DNA from: Arcticibacter tournemirensis
Lineage (GTDB): Bacteria; Bacteroidota; Bacteroidia; Sphingobacteriales; Sphingobacteriaceae
Assembly (NCBI RefSeq): GCF_006716645.1
Contig: NZ_VFPL01000001.1
Coordinates: 3,968,001 to 4,032,000, forward strand
Reading direction: 5' to 3'
DNA length: 64,000 nucleotides
A program made the translations under genes and the position numbers. Under the pieces are notes generated by a model that was not told where the DNA came from, searched no databases, and was given only the letters and a program-made list of their open reading frames with translations. Each line of letters opens with the position of its first letter. The stretch's first letter is position 1. Positions 1 through 10,653 of this stretch are shown here, piece by piece.

Positions 1-363
1 TTCAATCACACCATTTGCATCGCGGATACAACGATATTCGGGAGCCCATACGTCTCCCTGAAAAGTACCCAGGCTTGCATCCCAGGTGAAATTTATCATA
101 TGAACCAATTGTCCATTTTCGCCTCCACCCGAATTGAAACCTATGTCGGTACTTACTTCAGCGTTGTTGATAAGAAATCTGCTGTTTTGCTGAGTTTGTT
201 CTTCGGCATAGGCCGAGAACAATAATGCTTTAATGCCATTCTCTGAAGTTAGTACGTTACCTGGTGCAAACTCCGAATTAGGAGTTACGTCCAGCATTTC
301 CTCGCACGAAGCAGAACCTGTAGCTATACCCAATAAAAATATATATTTAACTATCTTTTTCAT
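1..363 (-). CDS. susD: SusD/RagB-family outer-membrane lipoprotein, partial (N-terminus only)
   Basis: This is the first 121 codons of a SusD-like glycan-binding lipoprotein; the rest lies beyond the window edge. The N-terminus is a lipoprotein signal with a lipobox ending in GSASC, followed by EEMLDVTPNSEF, a typical start of mature SusD. The segment WAPEYRCIRDANGVIE near the window edge resembles the helix that contains the early TPR-like repeats of SusD proteins. It starts 17 bases downstream of the susC stop on the same strand, the usual SusC-SusD order. By family it caps the SusC barrel at the cell surface and captures oligosaccharide. Confidence 0.9.
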   Translation of the reverse strand, partial: MKKIVKYIFLLGIATGSASCEEMLDVTPNSEFAPGNVLTSENGIKALLFSAYAEEQTQQNSRFLINNAEVSTDIGFNSGGGENGQLVHMINFTWDASLGTFQGDVWAPEYRCIRDANGVIE

Positions 364-380
364 TTTAATTAATTTAATTG

Positions 381-3300
381 TTAAAACTGGATGTTAAGCC
401 CCCCTGTAATTGTTCTTGTCAATGGATAAGAACTGTAGTCAACCCTCACTATATTGCCCCCATTTGCATTTATTGCTGGATCTGCACCTGAATAGTTAGT
501 AAAGGTGTACAGGTTTTGACCCGTTACAAAAACAGTGGCATTTTTAAAGGCCTTTAATTTTGATACTGGTAATGTGTAAGATAAACGCACTGACTGCAAC
601 CTTAAATAAGAAGCATCCTCCACCGTTTTAGTATTCACTATAAACGAGTTCTGTACGCCCCCTGGAACAAACGACGGATATTCATTAGTAGGATTGCTCG
701 GTGTCCATCGGTTCAAATAGAGGTCGGCCAGCTTATTTCGCCTGAAATCAAAAGGATAGTAAGAATCCAGCAAACTATTGTTCAGCATCAAGGCGCCATG
801 TGATCCCTCAAAGGCTACTGCCAAAGCGATTTTTTTGTAAGAGATACTTGTATTGAACCCGTAGTAAAAGTCCGGCAACGAACTTCCGAGTATCGTCCTG
901 TCGGCAGTGTTGATGATATTATTACCGTCCAGATCGCGGTATTTCAAATCTCCCGGACGTACTCCCGCCTGTACCTTACTAAAATCGTCGCCTGTTTGCC
1001 AGACGCCATCGACGATGTATCCGAAAATGGAACCAATTGATTCACCCGGTCTTAATATTGAAAGCGGACCGGTACTTGCCGGTCCGGCCTGGATAAAATC
1101 CGGTTGCCCACCGAGACTCAAGATTTCGTTCTTGAGTGTAGATAAGTTGGCACCGACATCGAATTTTAAATCTTTTTTATCTACAATAACCCCGTTTATT
1201 ACAAATTCAAACCCGGAATTACGCATGCTTCCCACGTTTTGCGTCTGAGCTCCAAATCCTGAACTTAGTGGTAACGAAACATTATATAAAAGCTTCTTTG
1301 TCTTTCTATTGTAGTACTCAACACTACCATTGAGCCTGGATTTAAACAATCCATAATCCAGGCCCAGATCGGTCTGGCCGGCAGATTCCCACTGCAGATT
1401 ATAATTAGGACTTCTGGTAGGGCTTATGGAGGTGTAGTATACACCATTAAACACAGCCTTCCTTGCGGGAGAGTATGTTGAAAAATATAAATAGTTACCG
1501 TTTGGCTGATTACCGGTAGCACCATAGCTCACCCGCAATTTTAGATTGTCTATTATTTTATTTCCTTTCAGGAATTCCTCCTGACTGATCCTCCAGGCTA
1601 CCGCCGCTGATGGGAAGTACCCAAATCTGTTGTTTGGGCCGAAGCGGGCAGATCCGTCTGCCCGGAAAGAGGCTGTCAGTAAGTATTTATTATTCCATGA
1701 ATAGTTTACTCTGCCAAAGTAAGATACCAGAATATTCTCTTGCCGCCCGCTTCCAACACCATTTCTCAAAGGGTCTCCACTACCTATGGCATCGTATGTT
1801 AAATCAGGCAAGGTAAATCCCTGGCCGTTGGCCACTAAAGAACTTGAAGTGTAACGTTCATAAGTCGCCCCGGCAACCGTAGAAAAGCTATGCACTCCAA
1901 ATGCCTTATTGAAATTTAGTGTTCCTTCAAAAAGATAGTAACCTCTCTTCCCATCTCTCACGTCAGCATAACCACCATATGACTGCCCGGTAAGTGTAGA
2001 CGGATCTATCCAAAACGAGCGCTGAGTATTATTTAAATCAGCCCCGACCTTGATCCTGGCTGATAAAGAAGGAATAAAAAAATACTCTCCATAAATGTTC
2101 CCAACCGTACGATAAGTATCGCCAATAGAGTACTGGCCATTAATCACGGCTACAGGATTGTCCAAAGGGTTCATTATTCCGGAACGGGCATAAGTACCAT
2201 CGGCATTATAAGCGGGCGCTGTTGGATCATAGTTTTGGGCCATATAAAACGCACTTCCATTATCATTTATACCCGTTCCGTTAGCGTTATAATCATCTCT
2301 GGAGTAAGTGGTGGTTAGGTTCATCCCAATAGCATACTTACCTGAAACTCCATTTTCCAGATTAATTCTTGCATTATACCTCCTGGTACCGGAATTGAGC
2401 ATAATACCATCTTGATTAAAGTATCCTGCAGAAATATAAAATTTGGTATTTTCAGATCCACCACTGAAAGACAGGTCATGGGATTGTATTTGAGCATCTT
2501 TCAGCAGAAGACTTTGCCAGTCTGTGTTATAGTTGGTCCCTGTAACCCTTGAATAGGTGGCTGGGTTTAGATTATTCTCATCAATTATCCCGTTAATCAC
2601 TGTTGTATATTCATCCCCGTTCATATATCTCAGGGTATTGCTTGGCGTTTGCTGTCCATAAGAAGCATCATAACTGACCGCTATTTTGCCTGTTTTTCCG
2701 CGCTTTGTTGTGATCAACACAACGCCATTCGCTCCTCTCGAGCCATAAATAGCTGTCGATGAAGCATCTTTTAAAATCTCAATAGATTCTATGTCGGCAG
2801 GGTTTATATTGCTTAATGGAGAACGATCATTGGGATTCACAGTCGCCCCGCCCGTACTTGCTGCCCCTATGGCCGATGAATTATTGATAGGTAAGCCGTC
2901 TATCACATATAGAGGTTCATTATTACCTGTAATTGAGGTAATACCCCTGATCTGCACACTCATTGCCGCTCCGGGCTCTCCGCTTTTTTGATAAATCTGG
3001 ACCCCCGGCACCCTTCCCTGCAGCCCCTGTTGAAGATTGATATTGGTCCCTTTAGTCAAATCTTCCGCTTTTATCGACGAAACAGAACCGGTTAAGTCAG
3101 TCTTTTTAACAACCCCATAGCCAATTACCACCACTTCATCCAGTAATTTGGTATCCTCTTCCAGAAGCACCGAGATATTGGATTTCCCCTGTAAAGACAC
3201 TTCTTTAGTTAAATGGCCTAAATAACTAAAGATCAATACGGCGTTTGACCTGGTCACACGAATAGTGAATCTCCCATTTGCATCCGAAGCTGCTGCATTT

Positions 3301-3476
3301 CGGGTTCCCTTTTCCAGGACACTTACGCCTATCAAAGTTTCGCCATCTTTAGCCGATTTCACTACTCCGTTTACCTGGGTTTGCTGTGCAAACACTGTAG
3401 AAATGGAGATGAAACACAATAAAGCGAACAGGAATTTCTGCTTCCTGCTCAAGAGTATAGTAAACAACGTGTTCAT
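381..3476 (-). CDS. susC: SusC/RagA-family TonB-dependent outer-membrane transporter
   Basis: A 1031-residue SusC-type receptor. A signal peptide ends near SISTVFAQ. A carboxypeptidase-D-like regulatory domain follows at about residues 33-110. The TonB-box/plug boundary reads LLDEVVVIGYGVVKKTDLTG, and the plug contains PLYVIDGLPI and the conserved KDASSTAIYGSRGANGVV. The remainder is the beta-barrel, ending in an aromatic residue (GGLNIQF). It should import oligosaccharides released at the cell surface, powered by TonB-ExbBD, with the SusD lipoprotein encoded just downstream. Upstream in the same transcript direction lie a GH-A-like lipoprotein (39-base gap) and a sulfatase, so the set reads as one polysaccharide utilisation operon. 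The substrate cannot be read from the sequence. Confidence 0.95.
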   Translation of the reverse strand: MNTLFTILLSRKQKFLFALLCFISISTVFAQQTQVNGVVKSAKDGETLIGVSVLEKGTRNAAASDANGRFTIRVTRSNAVLIFSYLGHLTKEVSLQGKSNISVLLEEDTKLLDEVVVIGYGVVKKTDLTGSVSSIKAEDLTKGTNINLQQGLQGRVPGVQIYQKSGEPGAAMSVQIRGITSITGNNEPLYVIDGLPINNSSAIGAASTGGATVNPNDRSPLSNINPADIESIEILKDASSTAIYGSRGANGVVLITTKRGKTGKIAVSYDASYGQQTPSNTLRYMNGDEYTTVINGIIDENNLNPATYSRVTGTNYNTDWQSLLLKDAQIQSHDLSFSGGSENTKFYISAGYFNQDGIMLNSGTRRYNARINLENGVSGKYAIGMNLTTTYSRDDYNANGTGINDNGSAFYMAQNYDPTAPAYNADGTYARSGIMNPLDNPVAVINGQYSIGDTYRTVGNIYGEYFFIPSLSARIKVGADLNNTQRSFWIDPSTLTGQSYGGYADVRDGKRGYYLFEGTLNFNKAFGVHSFSTVAGATYERYTSSSLVANGQGFTLPDLTYDAIGSGDPLRNGVGSGRQENILVSYFGRVNYSWNNKYLLTASFRADGSARFGPNNRFGYFPSAAVAWRISQEEFLKGNKIIDNLKLRVSYGATGNQPNGNYLYFSTYSPARKAVFNGVYYTSISPTRSPNYNLQWESAGQTDLGLDYGLFKSRLNGSVEYYNRKTKKLLYNVSLPLSSGFGAQTQNVGSMRNSGFEFVINGVIVDKKDLKFDVGANLSTLKNEILSLGGQPDFIQAGPASTGPLSILRPGESIGSIFGYIVDGVWQTGDDFSKVQAGVRPGDLKYRDLDGNNIINTADRTILGSSLPDFYYGFNTSISYKKIALAVAFEGSHGALMLNNSLLDSYYPFDFRRNKLADLYLNRWTPSNPTNEYPSFVPGGVQNSFIVNTKTVEDASYLRLQSVRLSYTLPVSKLKAFKNATVFVTGQNLYTFTNYSGADPAINANGGNIVRVDYSSYPLTRTITGGLNIQF

Positions 3477-3515
3477 ACTTAAAAATTTAGAATTAATAAA
3501 TGATTAGATTATTCT

Positions 3516-4760
3516 TTATTGACATGGGTTCTGACCCTGCACCGCCTTTTGAAATTGGTCCAGGAAGCTATACCCCTTTTGGTTTCTGCCGTCCACCTGC
3601 TCAACAGTTCTGTTCATAAAAAGGCCGTTCATAACCCATGGATCGGTAGTTTCGGTAAAATCGGTATTGAAAGGATATGATTGCCGAAGTGCATAAAAAC
3701 CGGCAAACACCTTTCCATTATTTTTTAGATTTTCATAAGAAGTACATATATAATCCTTAGCACCCTGCAGATAGGGCGAATATTGCCAGAAAGCGTACCA
3801 TTCTGCGGCAGGCCTTGGATTTTTAAGTGCATAGTCGATGTATTGATAGTTTTTGGTTACACCAGCCGGAGGTGGGTAAATTCTGTCAGATGTGCTTGCA
3901 TTGGCAGCGGCAATAAAGGCGGCGTCAATATCTGTGGTGGCATAACTCTCATAATATTTTACCAGCGAGAATTCGGTGATCATCATTTTCTGATCATCTC
4001 TTATCCTTTCTCCTACGTACTTCAAAGAGTTTAGCATCTCGGTGTTAGTCGTATGGTGGATATGTACATCCACGCCCTTTAAATAAATCGTGCTTTTAGC
4101 GAAGTTCAATAAGCTATTTATCGCGGCATTCCCGGTTCTGCCGCTTAAATACATATTGTCAAATGCGCCTAAAAATATGGGCTTATCTATATTATTGGTT
4201 TTAAAATAATCGTAAACCCTGGCGGATGCTGCTTTGTAAAAAGTGTTTAGAGGTTCGTTCCAATCGGATTGATTTGCTTCTATAAACGGTTCGTTGCCTA
4301 CGATTAAAACATCAGTATAAGGCATTACCCGATCTAAAACAGTGGATATATAACTTATATAGCCGTTCCAATCCGAAGAGTTTAATGCAGGGAAACCTCC
4401 CTGTAGCCTGAAATCAAACTTTAAATTCAGAACAGTATGATATCCTTTTGATTTCAGGGCAATAAATGCCGCTATCTTAGGATCTGTAGCCGCCGACTGT
4501 GCCTTGTAAACAGGTATAAAATCGATAAAAGATCTCACCCATTTTGTCTTTGTGTCTGCCAGATCATTCATATCAGCAGCATCTGCCTGCTCATTCAGAT
4601 TCACTCCTAATGTAAAGTCATAATTTAAAGAGCTGCCCGGTGTTGCACCTATCACAGGATCCGGTTCCTTAACGGTGATCCTGGCTTCATTCTTTTTACA
4701 GGCAGAGAAGCCAAGTGCTAAAACAGCACAAAATAGTACCATACTGTATTTCTTGTCCAT
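3516..4760 (-). CDS. Surface lipoprotein, probable clan GH-A (TIM-barrel) glycoside hydrolase
   Basis: A 414-residue protein with a lipoprotein signal (ALGFSAC, then KKN), so it is probably membrane-anchored. Two motifs fit a clan GH-A retaining hydrolase: VLIVGNEPF with N156-E157 as candidate acid/base, and KMMITEFSLVKY with E263 as candidate nucleophile. Their spacing of about 106 residues is normal for this clan. HIHHT at the middle and EWYAFWQYSP near the C-terminus look like further barrel-strand motifs. No GH family is assigned; it could be a divergent relative of GH5/GH39/GH53 or another family. It sits between a sulfatase and susC in one directon, so a role in attacking the same (sulfated) polysaccharide is inferred from context. 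Confidence 0.65.
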   Translation of the reverse strand: MDKKYSMVLFCAVLALGFSACKKNEARITVKEPDPVIGATPGSSLNYDFTLGVNLNEQADAADMNDLADTKTKWVRSFIDFIPVYKAQSAATDPKIAAFIALKSKGYHTVLNLKFDFRLQGGFPALNSSDWNGYISYISTVLDRVMPYTDVLIVGNEPFIEANQSDWNEPLNTFYKAASARVYDYFKTNNIDKPIFLGAFDNMYLSGRTGNAAINSLLNFAKSTIYLKGVDVHIHHTTNTEMLNSLKYVGERIRDDQKMMITEFSLVKYYESYATTDIDAAFIAAANASTSDRIYPPPAGVTKNYQYIDYALKNPRPAAEWYAFWQYSPYLQGAKDYICTSYENLKNNGKVFAGFYALRQSYPFNTDFTETTDPWVMNGLFMNRTVEQVDGRNQKGYSFLDQFQKAVQGQNPCQ

Positions 4761-4788
4761 TTCTGATTTTTTAGGTGTGGTTTAATAA

Positions 4789-6444
4789 TTAATCATTCTC
4801 CAGTCCCATTTCTTTCGCCCATTTTTGCCATTTGGCAATCATTTCAGCGGCTTTCCGGGGTTCTGATTGAATTAAATTTTCAGATTCTGTTTTGTCCTTT
4901 TTGAGGTTGTACATTGCCCATTCACCCTTTCTCAAGGCAACTATCTTATAACCTGCGGATATCAGTGCCCGGCCCCCTTCATGTTCAAAAAATAAATCCT
5001 TGTATCGCCCGCTGTTTTTTCCTTGCATAACCGGTACCAGGCTATGACCGTCTATAGAGGTGATTTTGTGACCTTTATAAACCGACGGGTAACTGGCGCT
5101 GCTAATCGCCAGACAAGTGGGCATGATATCCATTACATGAGCTAAAGAACTATTTACACCTTGTATGATCCCCGGCCCCGTCATAAACATCGGGGTCAGA
5201 GCTCCCCCATTGTACGATTCCGCCTTCCAGTATCTGAACGGAGTATTCGATGCGCTGGCCCAGCCGCTTCCGATACCTGTGTAAGAGACCGGACCACCTA
5301 TTTTATCGTAATCCGGGTAACCATATTGCAAGGCAGTTCCATCACTCAATGCAGATGGCCTGTCGTAGCCGGGGGTTGTAACAATTTCCGGCGAAGCGCC
5401 ATTATCAGACATAAAAAAGAACACCGTGTTTTGATATTGCCCGTTCTTTTTAAGCTGGCTGATTAATTTCCCAACACCCTGGTCAACTTCATCAATCATT
5501 GCGGCATGAGTAGCCATTCTTTTAGAAAAATTCATTTTCTGTGAAGGACTCAGCATCTTCCACTTCAGGGCATCATTCTCAGCTTCCACAAACGGATATT
5601 CTTTGTCATTTATGAGTTTCATAGCGACCATTCGATCATACCTCACGCGCCTTAAACTATCCCATCCGCCTAAATAGGTTTTTTCGTATTTTTTTATCGT
5701 TTCGGCGGGTGCCTGAACCGGCCAGTGTGGTGCATTATAGGCCAGGTACATAAAGAATGGCTTCCGGCCGTTTTTATATTCGTTCACATATTCGATGGCT
5801 TTATCAGTGAAAGCATGTGTGGTGTAATAATTGGCCGGAATATTTTTCACTGCCCTCGTTCCTTCAACCAGGGAGAACGGGTTGAAATAATTGACCACAC
5901 CCCAGATGATGCCATAATATTTTTCGAAGCCCCTGTTAGCAGGGTATGTGTCTGGAGCCGCGTAGGTAGTATCAGGGTTATATTCCCTGCTTAACCATCT
6001 CAGGTGAAGTTTCTTGTCGGCTATAGGCCCGGCCTTAGATAAATGCCATTTACCAACCATAGCAGTAGCATATCCATTTTGCTGTAACGCTTCAGCTATT
6101 GTTACGCCGTTTTTAGTTAAGCTTTCTCCATTTCTGGTAAGCCCAACCTTATGCTGATACTGGCCGGTTAACAAAGAGGCTCTTGTAGGACAGCAACGGG
6201 CGTCGTTGTAGAAATTGGTCATCATCATACCAGATGAAGCCAGGGCATCAATATTAGGGGTCTTTATCTCGCCTCCATAACATCCTAAATCAGAGAATCC
6301 CATATCATCTACCATTATAATGATGATATTCGGACGTGTCTGTTTAATTTTAGAGGTATTGTTTCTTGATAAGCTTTGGGCGTAAGCACTGCCCGTCACT
6401 AACATATTGCATAAAGCTATAACTTTCAAATACCCGAATTGCAT
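4789..6444 (-). CDS. Sulfatase (type I, formylglycine-dependent), exported
   Basis: A 551-residue sulfatase of the alkaline-phosphatase superfamily. It has a signal peptide ending near GSAYAQ. The metal-binding motif NIIIIMVDDMGFSDLG follows at about residues 40-54. The active-site signature C84-C85-P-T-R88 fits C-x-P-x-R, with C84 expected to be converted to formylglycine. Further family motifs are GKWHL, FFMYLAYNAPHWP and FFMSDNGASPE. The Cys-type signature means it needs an anSME or FGE maturase, and none is present in this window. It is the first gene of the leftward PUL operon (28 bases before the GH-A-like gene) and diverges from the hybrid regulator. It should remove sulfate esters from a carbohydrate substrate. 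Confidence 0.92.
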   Translation of the reverse strand: MQFGYLKVIALCNMLVTGSAYAQSLSRNNTSKIKQTRPNIIIIMVDDMGFSDLGCYGGEIKTPNIDALASSGMMMTNFYNDARCCPTRASLLTGQYQHKVGLTRNGESLTKNGVTIAEALQQNGYATAMVGKWHLSKAGPIADKKLHLRWLSREYNPDTTYAAPDTYPANRGFEKYYGIIWGVVNYFNPFSLVEGTRAVKNIPANYYTTHAFTDKAIEYVNEYKNGRKPFFMYLAYNAPHWPVQAPAETIKKYEKTYLGGWDSLRRVRYDRMVAMKLINDKEYPFVEAENDALKWKMLSPSQKMNFSKRMATHAAMIDEVDQGVGKLISQLKKNGQYQNTVFFFMSDNGASPEIVTTPGYDRPSALSDGTALQYGYPDYDKIGGPVSYTGIGSGWASASNTPFRYWKAESYNGGALTPMFMTGPGIIQGVNSSLAHVMDIMPTCLAISSASYPSVYKGHKITSIDGHSLVPVMQGKNSGRYKDLFFEHEGGRALISAGYKIVALRKGEWAMYNLKKDKTESENLIQSEPRKAAEMIAKWQKWAKEMGLEND

Positions 6445-6618
6445 AACTGTTCAGTTTGATTAATTGGCAGAACAATCTTAGGCAGAAAAGCATCCTGAGG
6501 ATTAGGACACATGTTACAATCTTAAGGACTATTGTTTAGAACCCCTTTTGCTGATAATTTGACTTAGCGTTTCTAAATATTATTTTCGACATTGTGAGGC
6601 CATTACAAACCCATAATA
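6445..6618. promoter_or_regulatory. Divergent intergenic region between the PUL operon and its hybrid regulator
   Basis: This 174-base AT-rich gap separates the leftward sulfatase-SusCD operon from the rightward hybrid two-component gene. It must hold the start sites of both. No exact TAnnTTTG box was found in either direction; TATTTTCG about 30 bases before the regulator start differs from that consensus at one position. The regulator's AraC output domain would be expected to bind here. That is inference from PUL biology. Confidence 0.45.
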
Positions 6619-9600
6619 ATGAAGCCGTCGGCAATTATCCTTTTGTTCTTTCTTATAACACCTTTTTCATTTTCGCAGGATGTAAGGTTCAGAAAAATAA
6701 CTTCGAATCAGGGCTTGTCACATAATACCGTATATAGCATTGTGCAGGACGATAAAGGCTTCATATGGCTCGGTACCAGGGAGGGTTTAAACAAGTACGA
6801 TAGCTATAAGATTAAAAATTACTATGTAAAGGGATCAAAACTAGGCGGGTCGGCAAACAAGATAAACTCGCTCTTGAACATCCGGAATGACATTTATGTG
6901 GGCACTGATAATGGATTGTATCTTTACGACTCCCGGAAGGATGATCTATATGCATATCCCGGGTTTGAAAAATTCGCCATCCTTTTTTTGAACCTTCACA
7001 AAAACAATATCTATGTTGGTACTTCAAATGGACTGTATATTATAAAGAGCGGAAAATCCAGGCTTATTACCAAAAGGGATGCCGCTAAATCTATATGTAA
7101 TCTTGCGGGAGGAAGATTGTTGTTGAACATTGGCAACCAGCTGCAAATTATTGATGAAGAAGGTAAAATACAGAGGCAGTTTTCCAGCTCCGCGTTTTCA
7201 TATCTCACAGAACCCGATTTTAGTATTTTCTCTATTTACAAAGATCGCGAAAATAGAATCTGGATATGCAGCAATAAGGGCTTGTTCAGTTACAATCAGG
7301 ACGACGATCGATTTTCCAGAATCCAGTTCTGTACATCAGAAAATAACGAGATAAATACGGTAAGGTCGGTAACAAGGAACAAGGAGAACAAGCTGTTTAT
7401 CGGCACCGAAAATGGCTTGTATGTTTATAACCTCGGCACCGGCGTGTCCGAAAATTATCAGCAGTCTTTTAATTACGACGCTAAAAAACTGAATGACAAA
7501 GCCATATACTCCACCTATACTGCGAATGACGGCTCTATCTGGCTGGGAACTTATTTTGGTGGTGCAAATTTTATACCGCCGGCTAATTTCGGATTCAAAA
7601 GCTTTCTACCCAATGACAGAGGCGATGGCTTAAGCGGAAAAGCAATAAGCCAGATGATGGAAGACAAAGAACGTCGTCTCTGGATTGGAACCGAGGACGG
7701 GGGGATATCTGTTTATGATCCCAAAACAAATTCATTTTCTTATATCAATAAAGACAGTCGCCCATATTACTTAAACATCAATAACGTGCATGCCATACAC
7801 GACGATGGCTACGGAAATGTTTGGGTGGGTACTTTTTTAGGAGGGGTGCACAGGTTCAATACGAAAACGAAGAAAACTACCATTTATATAAATCAGCCTG
7901 ATAATCCCAATTCACTTTCAAACAACCAGGTTTATGGTATTTATCGCGACTCCAGAGGAATGCTATGGGTAGCAACACAGAGCGGATTAAATACTTTTGA
8001 TTACCAGAGAAATTCGTTCAGACTATTTAAAGCAGCGATACTGGGCAAAATGTTCATTTATGATCTAACAGAAGACAAAAATGGCGACATGTGGTTTTGC
8101 ACCAGACAGAATGGTGTTTACAGATATCTGATTAAAGACGATACTCTGATCCACTATACAACGCCAAAGCTATCAAGCAACCAGGTTATAAGCGTCTATA
8201 AGGACACAGAGCATCGCTTATGGTTTGGAACTCTCGATGGAGGCGTTTCGATGTATGATACCGACACCGACAGATTTACCCGCTTCACCATCAAAGACGG
8301 CCTGCCAAACAATAATGTATATGGAGCTTTGGAAGATCAGAACAAAGATATGTGGTTTAGTACTAACCGCGGGCTTTCCAAATATGACGTCAGAAGCCAT
8401 AAATTCACTAATTATGATAACAGGCTTGGCCTGCCATCTAATCAGTTCAACTTTAAATCCTTTTTAAAGTCAAGCGACAAGACCTTATATTTTGGAAGCA
8501 TTAATGGACTCAGCTATTTCTCTCCACAGCAAATTGCTTCAAAGAACCTCTATCTACCCTTAAGATTTACCGACTTTTTACTATTTAATAATAGTGTAAA
8601 AGTTGGAGGCAACTCGGTCTTAAAACAACAGATAGATGATACCGAATCAATAAATTTATCTTATTCGCAAAATGTGTTTACGATAGATTATGCGGCTCTA
8701 AATTATGCAAATCCCGGTAGTGACAGGTTTGCTTACTATTTAGAAGGCTTCGAAAAGGGTTGGAATTATGCAGGATACAAAAACGCGGTTACATACACAA
8801 ACCTCTCACCTGGTACCTATACCTTCCATATAAAAGCTGTAGATGCAGATGGGACAAGACTTAGCGATGAGAGAACCTTAATTATTAATGTTTCTCCCCC
8901 CTTTTATCTTACCAGGCTTGCCTATCTGTTTTATTTCATTTTATTATGCCTGTTAATTTGGGTATATTCTTATTTCATCAAATTCCTGCACCAGAAAAAA
9001 CTTGAAATTCAACTTGAAAGAATTGAAAAGGAGAAGATCAAGGAACTTACCCAGCACAGGCTAAACTTCTTCACTTTTATTTCCCATGAGTTCAAAACCC
9101 CCTTAACCTTGATCCTGGCATCGATAGACCAGTTTTTAGAGAGAAAAGAAGAAAGATTAAAAAAGAACGCCGAATTGTCAATAATCAAAAATAATGCTTC
9201 GCGCTTATTTAAGTTAATTCAGCAATTGATGGAATTCACAAAGATGGAAAACGATCATTATTCGTCACGTATCTCAAGAAACGATATTCTAGAATTGATC
9301 AGGTGTACTCTCTTTTCGTTCAAAACGCTGACAGATGAAAAGGGAATCTCATTAATTTTTAACACTAATCAGGATCAGTTTAACTGCTATTTCGATTCTG
9401 ATAAAGTAGAAAAAGTGCTCATGAATATCATTTCAAACGCCGTTAAAAACACTTTCGAAGGAGAAATAAGCATAGATGTGAATATCCGGACAGATAACTC
9501 CGAAAACACAGCAAAGGTAATTATTGAAATTAAGGATACAGGTATTGGCATGTCTTCAGAAGACCTTAAGAACGCTTTTATTCCATTTTACAGAGCCCGT

Positions 9601-10620
9601 CAGTCAAAAGGAAAAGGAATTGAAGGAAGCGGTATCGGCTTATCATTAGTTAATAGCCTGATCAATTACCTTAAAGGAGAAGTTAGCATTGAGAGCAGGC
9701 TAAACAAGGGAACCTTAGTCAAAGTTTCTATTCCTGTTCTTACTTTGCTGACATCAGAAAATAGTGAAGTAAGCAGCAAGATTAGTGAAGTTGAAACACC
9801 AGCCAACGGACCGGACAAGGGTATTCATAATGCAGAGCAAGACAAAGTAGGTTTAAGTAAATACAAGATTCTTATTGTAGAGGATAATAAAGAACTATTA
9901 AATTTTCTGTCAAAACATTTTTCAAAAAGCCACGAAGTCATCACCGCATTAAATGGTGCTTCTGCTTTTAACAAAATTGTTAAAAATGCACCTGATGTGA
10001 TTATTAGTGATATAAAGATGCCCAAAATGGATGGTATAGAGCTATGCAATAAAGTTAAAAGCGACGCCCGTTTCAATTTCATCCCATTTATTTTACTATC
10101 AAGCGATGCAACCGAAACTTCCAGAGTAGCCGGACTCCATAGGGGGGCAGACGCCTATCTTAACAAACCATTTAATCTGAAAGAATTTGATTTATTGGTA
10201 ACCAATATGATTAAATCGAGGGTTCAGCTTAGGGAACATGTAATCGGCATCGGCAAATTCACACTAAACCACCTCCCCCGTAACAACAAAGATCAGGAAT
10301 TTCTTTCGAAATTAAGCGACGTCCTTGAAAAGCGATTTTCAGATCCGAAGCTTACTGTCGATGATATTGCAAACGACCTAAGCGTAAGCAGGACTTCGTT
10401 ACATTTAAGCCTGAAAAAGCTCATGGATAAAAGCGCCACCGAATTGCTCAACGAATACAGACTAAAAAAAGCGGTGCTGATGCTGGAGAACGACTTACCT
10501 ATTGGCGAAATAGCATACTACTGCGGGTATAGTGATCCGAATTATTTTAGCCGTATTTTCAGAAAACATTATCAGTGCTCACCTTTGCAGTATAAGGAAA
10601 AGGTAACAGGTAACTTATAA
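6619..10620 (+). CDS. Hybrid two-component system regulator of the PUL (propeller sensor, kinase, receiver, AraC)
   Basis: A 1333-residue one-protein signalling chain. A signal peptide (about 1-20) precedes two-component propeller repeats (for example GFIWLGTREGLNKY and NVWVGTFLGGVHRF), then a Y_Y_Y domain. One transmembrane helix lies at about 766-787. The HisKA domain has the H-box FISHEFKTPL with H823. The HATPase shows an N-box (LMNIISNAVKN), DTGIGM and GSGIGLSL. The receiver domain has acidic residues at 1088-1089 and phosphoacceptor D1131 (ISDIKMPKMDG). A C-terminal AraC-type HTH ends in GYSDPNYFSRIFRKHYQCSP. Such proteins sense a periplasmic oligosaccharide and activate the adjacent PUL. 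It diverges from the sulfatase-SusCD operon, which fits that role. Confidence 0.96.
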   Translation: MKPSAIILLFFLITPFSFSQDVRFRKITSNQGLSHNTVYSIVQDDKGFIWLGTREGLNKYDSYKIKNYYVKGSKLGGSANKINSLLNIRNDIYVGTDNGLYLYDSRKDDLYAYPGFEKFAILFLNLHKNNIYVGTSNGLYIIKSGKSRLITKRDAAKSICNLAGGRLLLNIGNQLQIIDEEGKIQRQFSSSAFSYLTEPDFSIFSIYKDRENRIWICSNKGLFSYNQDDDRFSRIQFCTSENNEINTVRSVTRNKENKLFIGTENGLYVYNLGTGVSENYQQSFNYDAKKLNDKAIYSTYTANDGSIWLGTYFGGANFIPPANFGFKSFLPNDRGDGLSGKAISQMMEDKERRLWIGTEDGGISVYDPKTNSFSYINKDSRPYYLNINNVHAIHDDGYGNVWVGTFLGGVHRFNTKTKKTTIYINQPDNPNSLSNNQVYGIYRDSRGMLWVATQSGLNTFDYQRNSFRLFKAAILGKMFIYDLTEDKNGDMWFCTRQNGVYRYLIKDDTLIHYTTPKLSSNQVISVYKDTEHRLWFGTLDGGVSMYDTDTDRFTRFTIKDGLPNNNVYGALEDQNKDMWFSTNRGLSKYDVRSHKFTNYDNRLGLPSNQFNFKSFLKSSDKTLYFGSINGLSYFSPQQIASKNLYLPLRFTDFLLFNNSVKVGGNSVLKQQIDDTESINLSYSQNVFTIDYAALNYANPGSDRFAYYLEGFEKGWNYAGYKNAVTYTNLSPGTYTFHIKAVDADGTRLSDERTLIINVSPPFYLTRLAYLFYFILLCLLIWVYSYFIKFLHQKKLEIQLERIEKEKIKELTQHRLNFFTFISHEFKTPLTLILASIDQFLERKEERLKKNAELSIIKNNASRLFKLIQQLMEFTKMENDHYSSRISRNDILELIRCTLFSFKTLTDEKGISLIFNTNQDQFNCYFDSDKVEKVLMNIISNAVKNTFEGEISIDVNIRTDNSENTAKVIIEIKDTGIGMSSEDLKNAFIPFYRARQSKGKGIEGSGIGLSLVNSLINYLKGEVSIESRLNKGTLVKVSIPVLTLLTSENSEVSSKISEVETPANGPDKGIHNAEQDKVGLSKYKILIVEDNKELLNFLSKHFSKSHEVITALNGASAFNKIVKNAPDVIISDIKMPKMDGIELCNKVKSDARFNFIPFILLSSDATETSRVAGLHRGADAYLNKPFNLKEFDLLVTNMIKSRVQLREHVIGIGKFTLNHLPRNNKDQEFLSKLSDVLEKRFSDPKLTVDDIANDLSVSRTSLHLSLKKLMDKSATELLNEYRLKKAVLMLENDLPIGEIAYYCGYSDPNYFSRIFRKHYQCSPLQYKEKVTGNL

Positions 10621-10653
10621 AAAGCTACTCATTCCCGCTACTTTTCACATGAC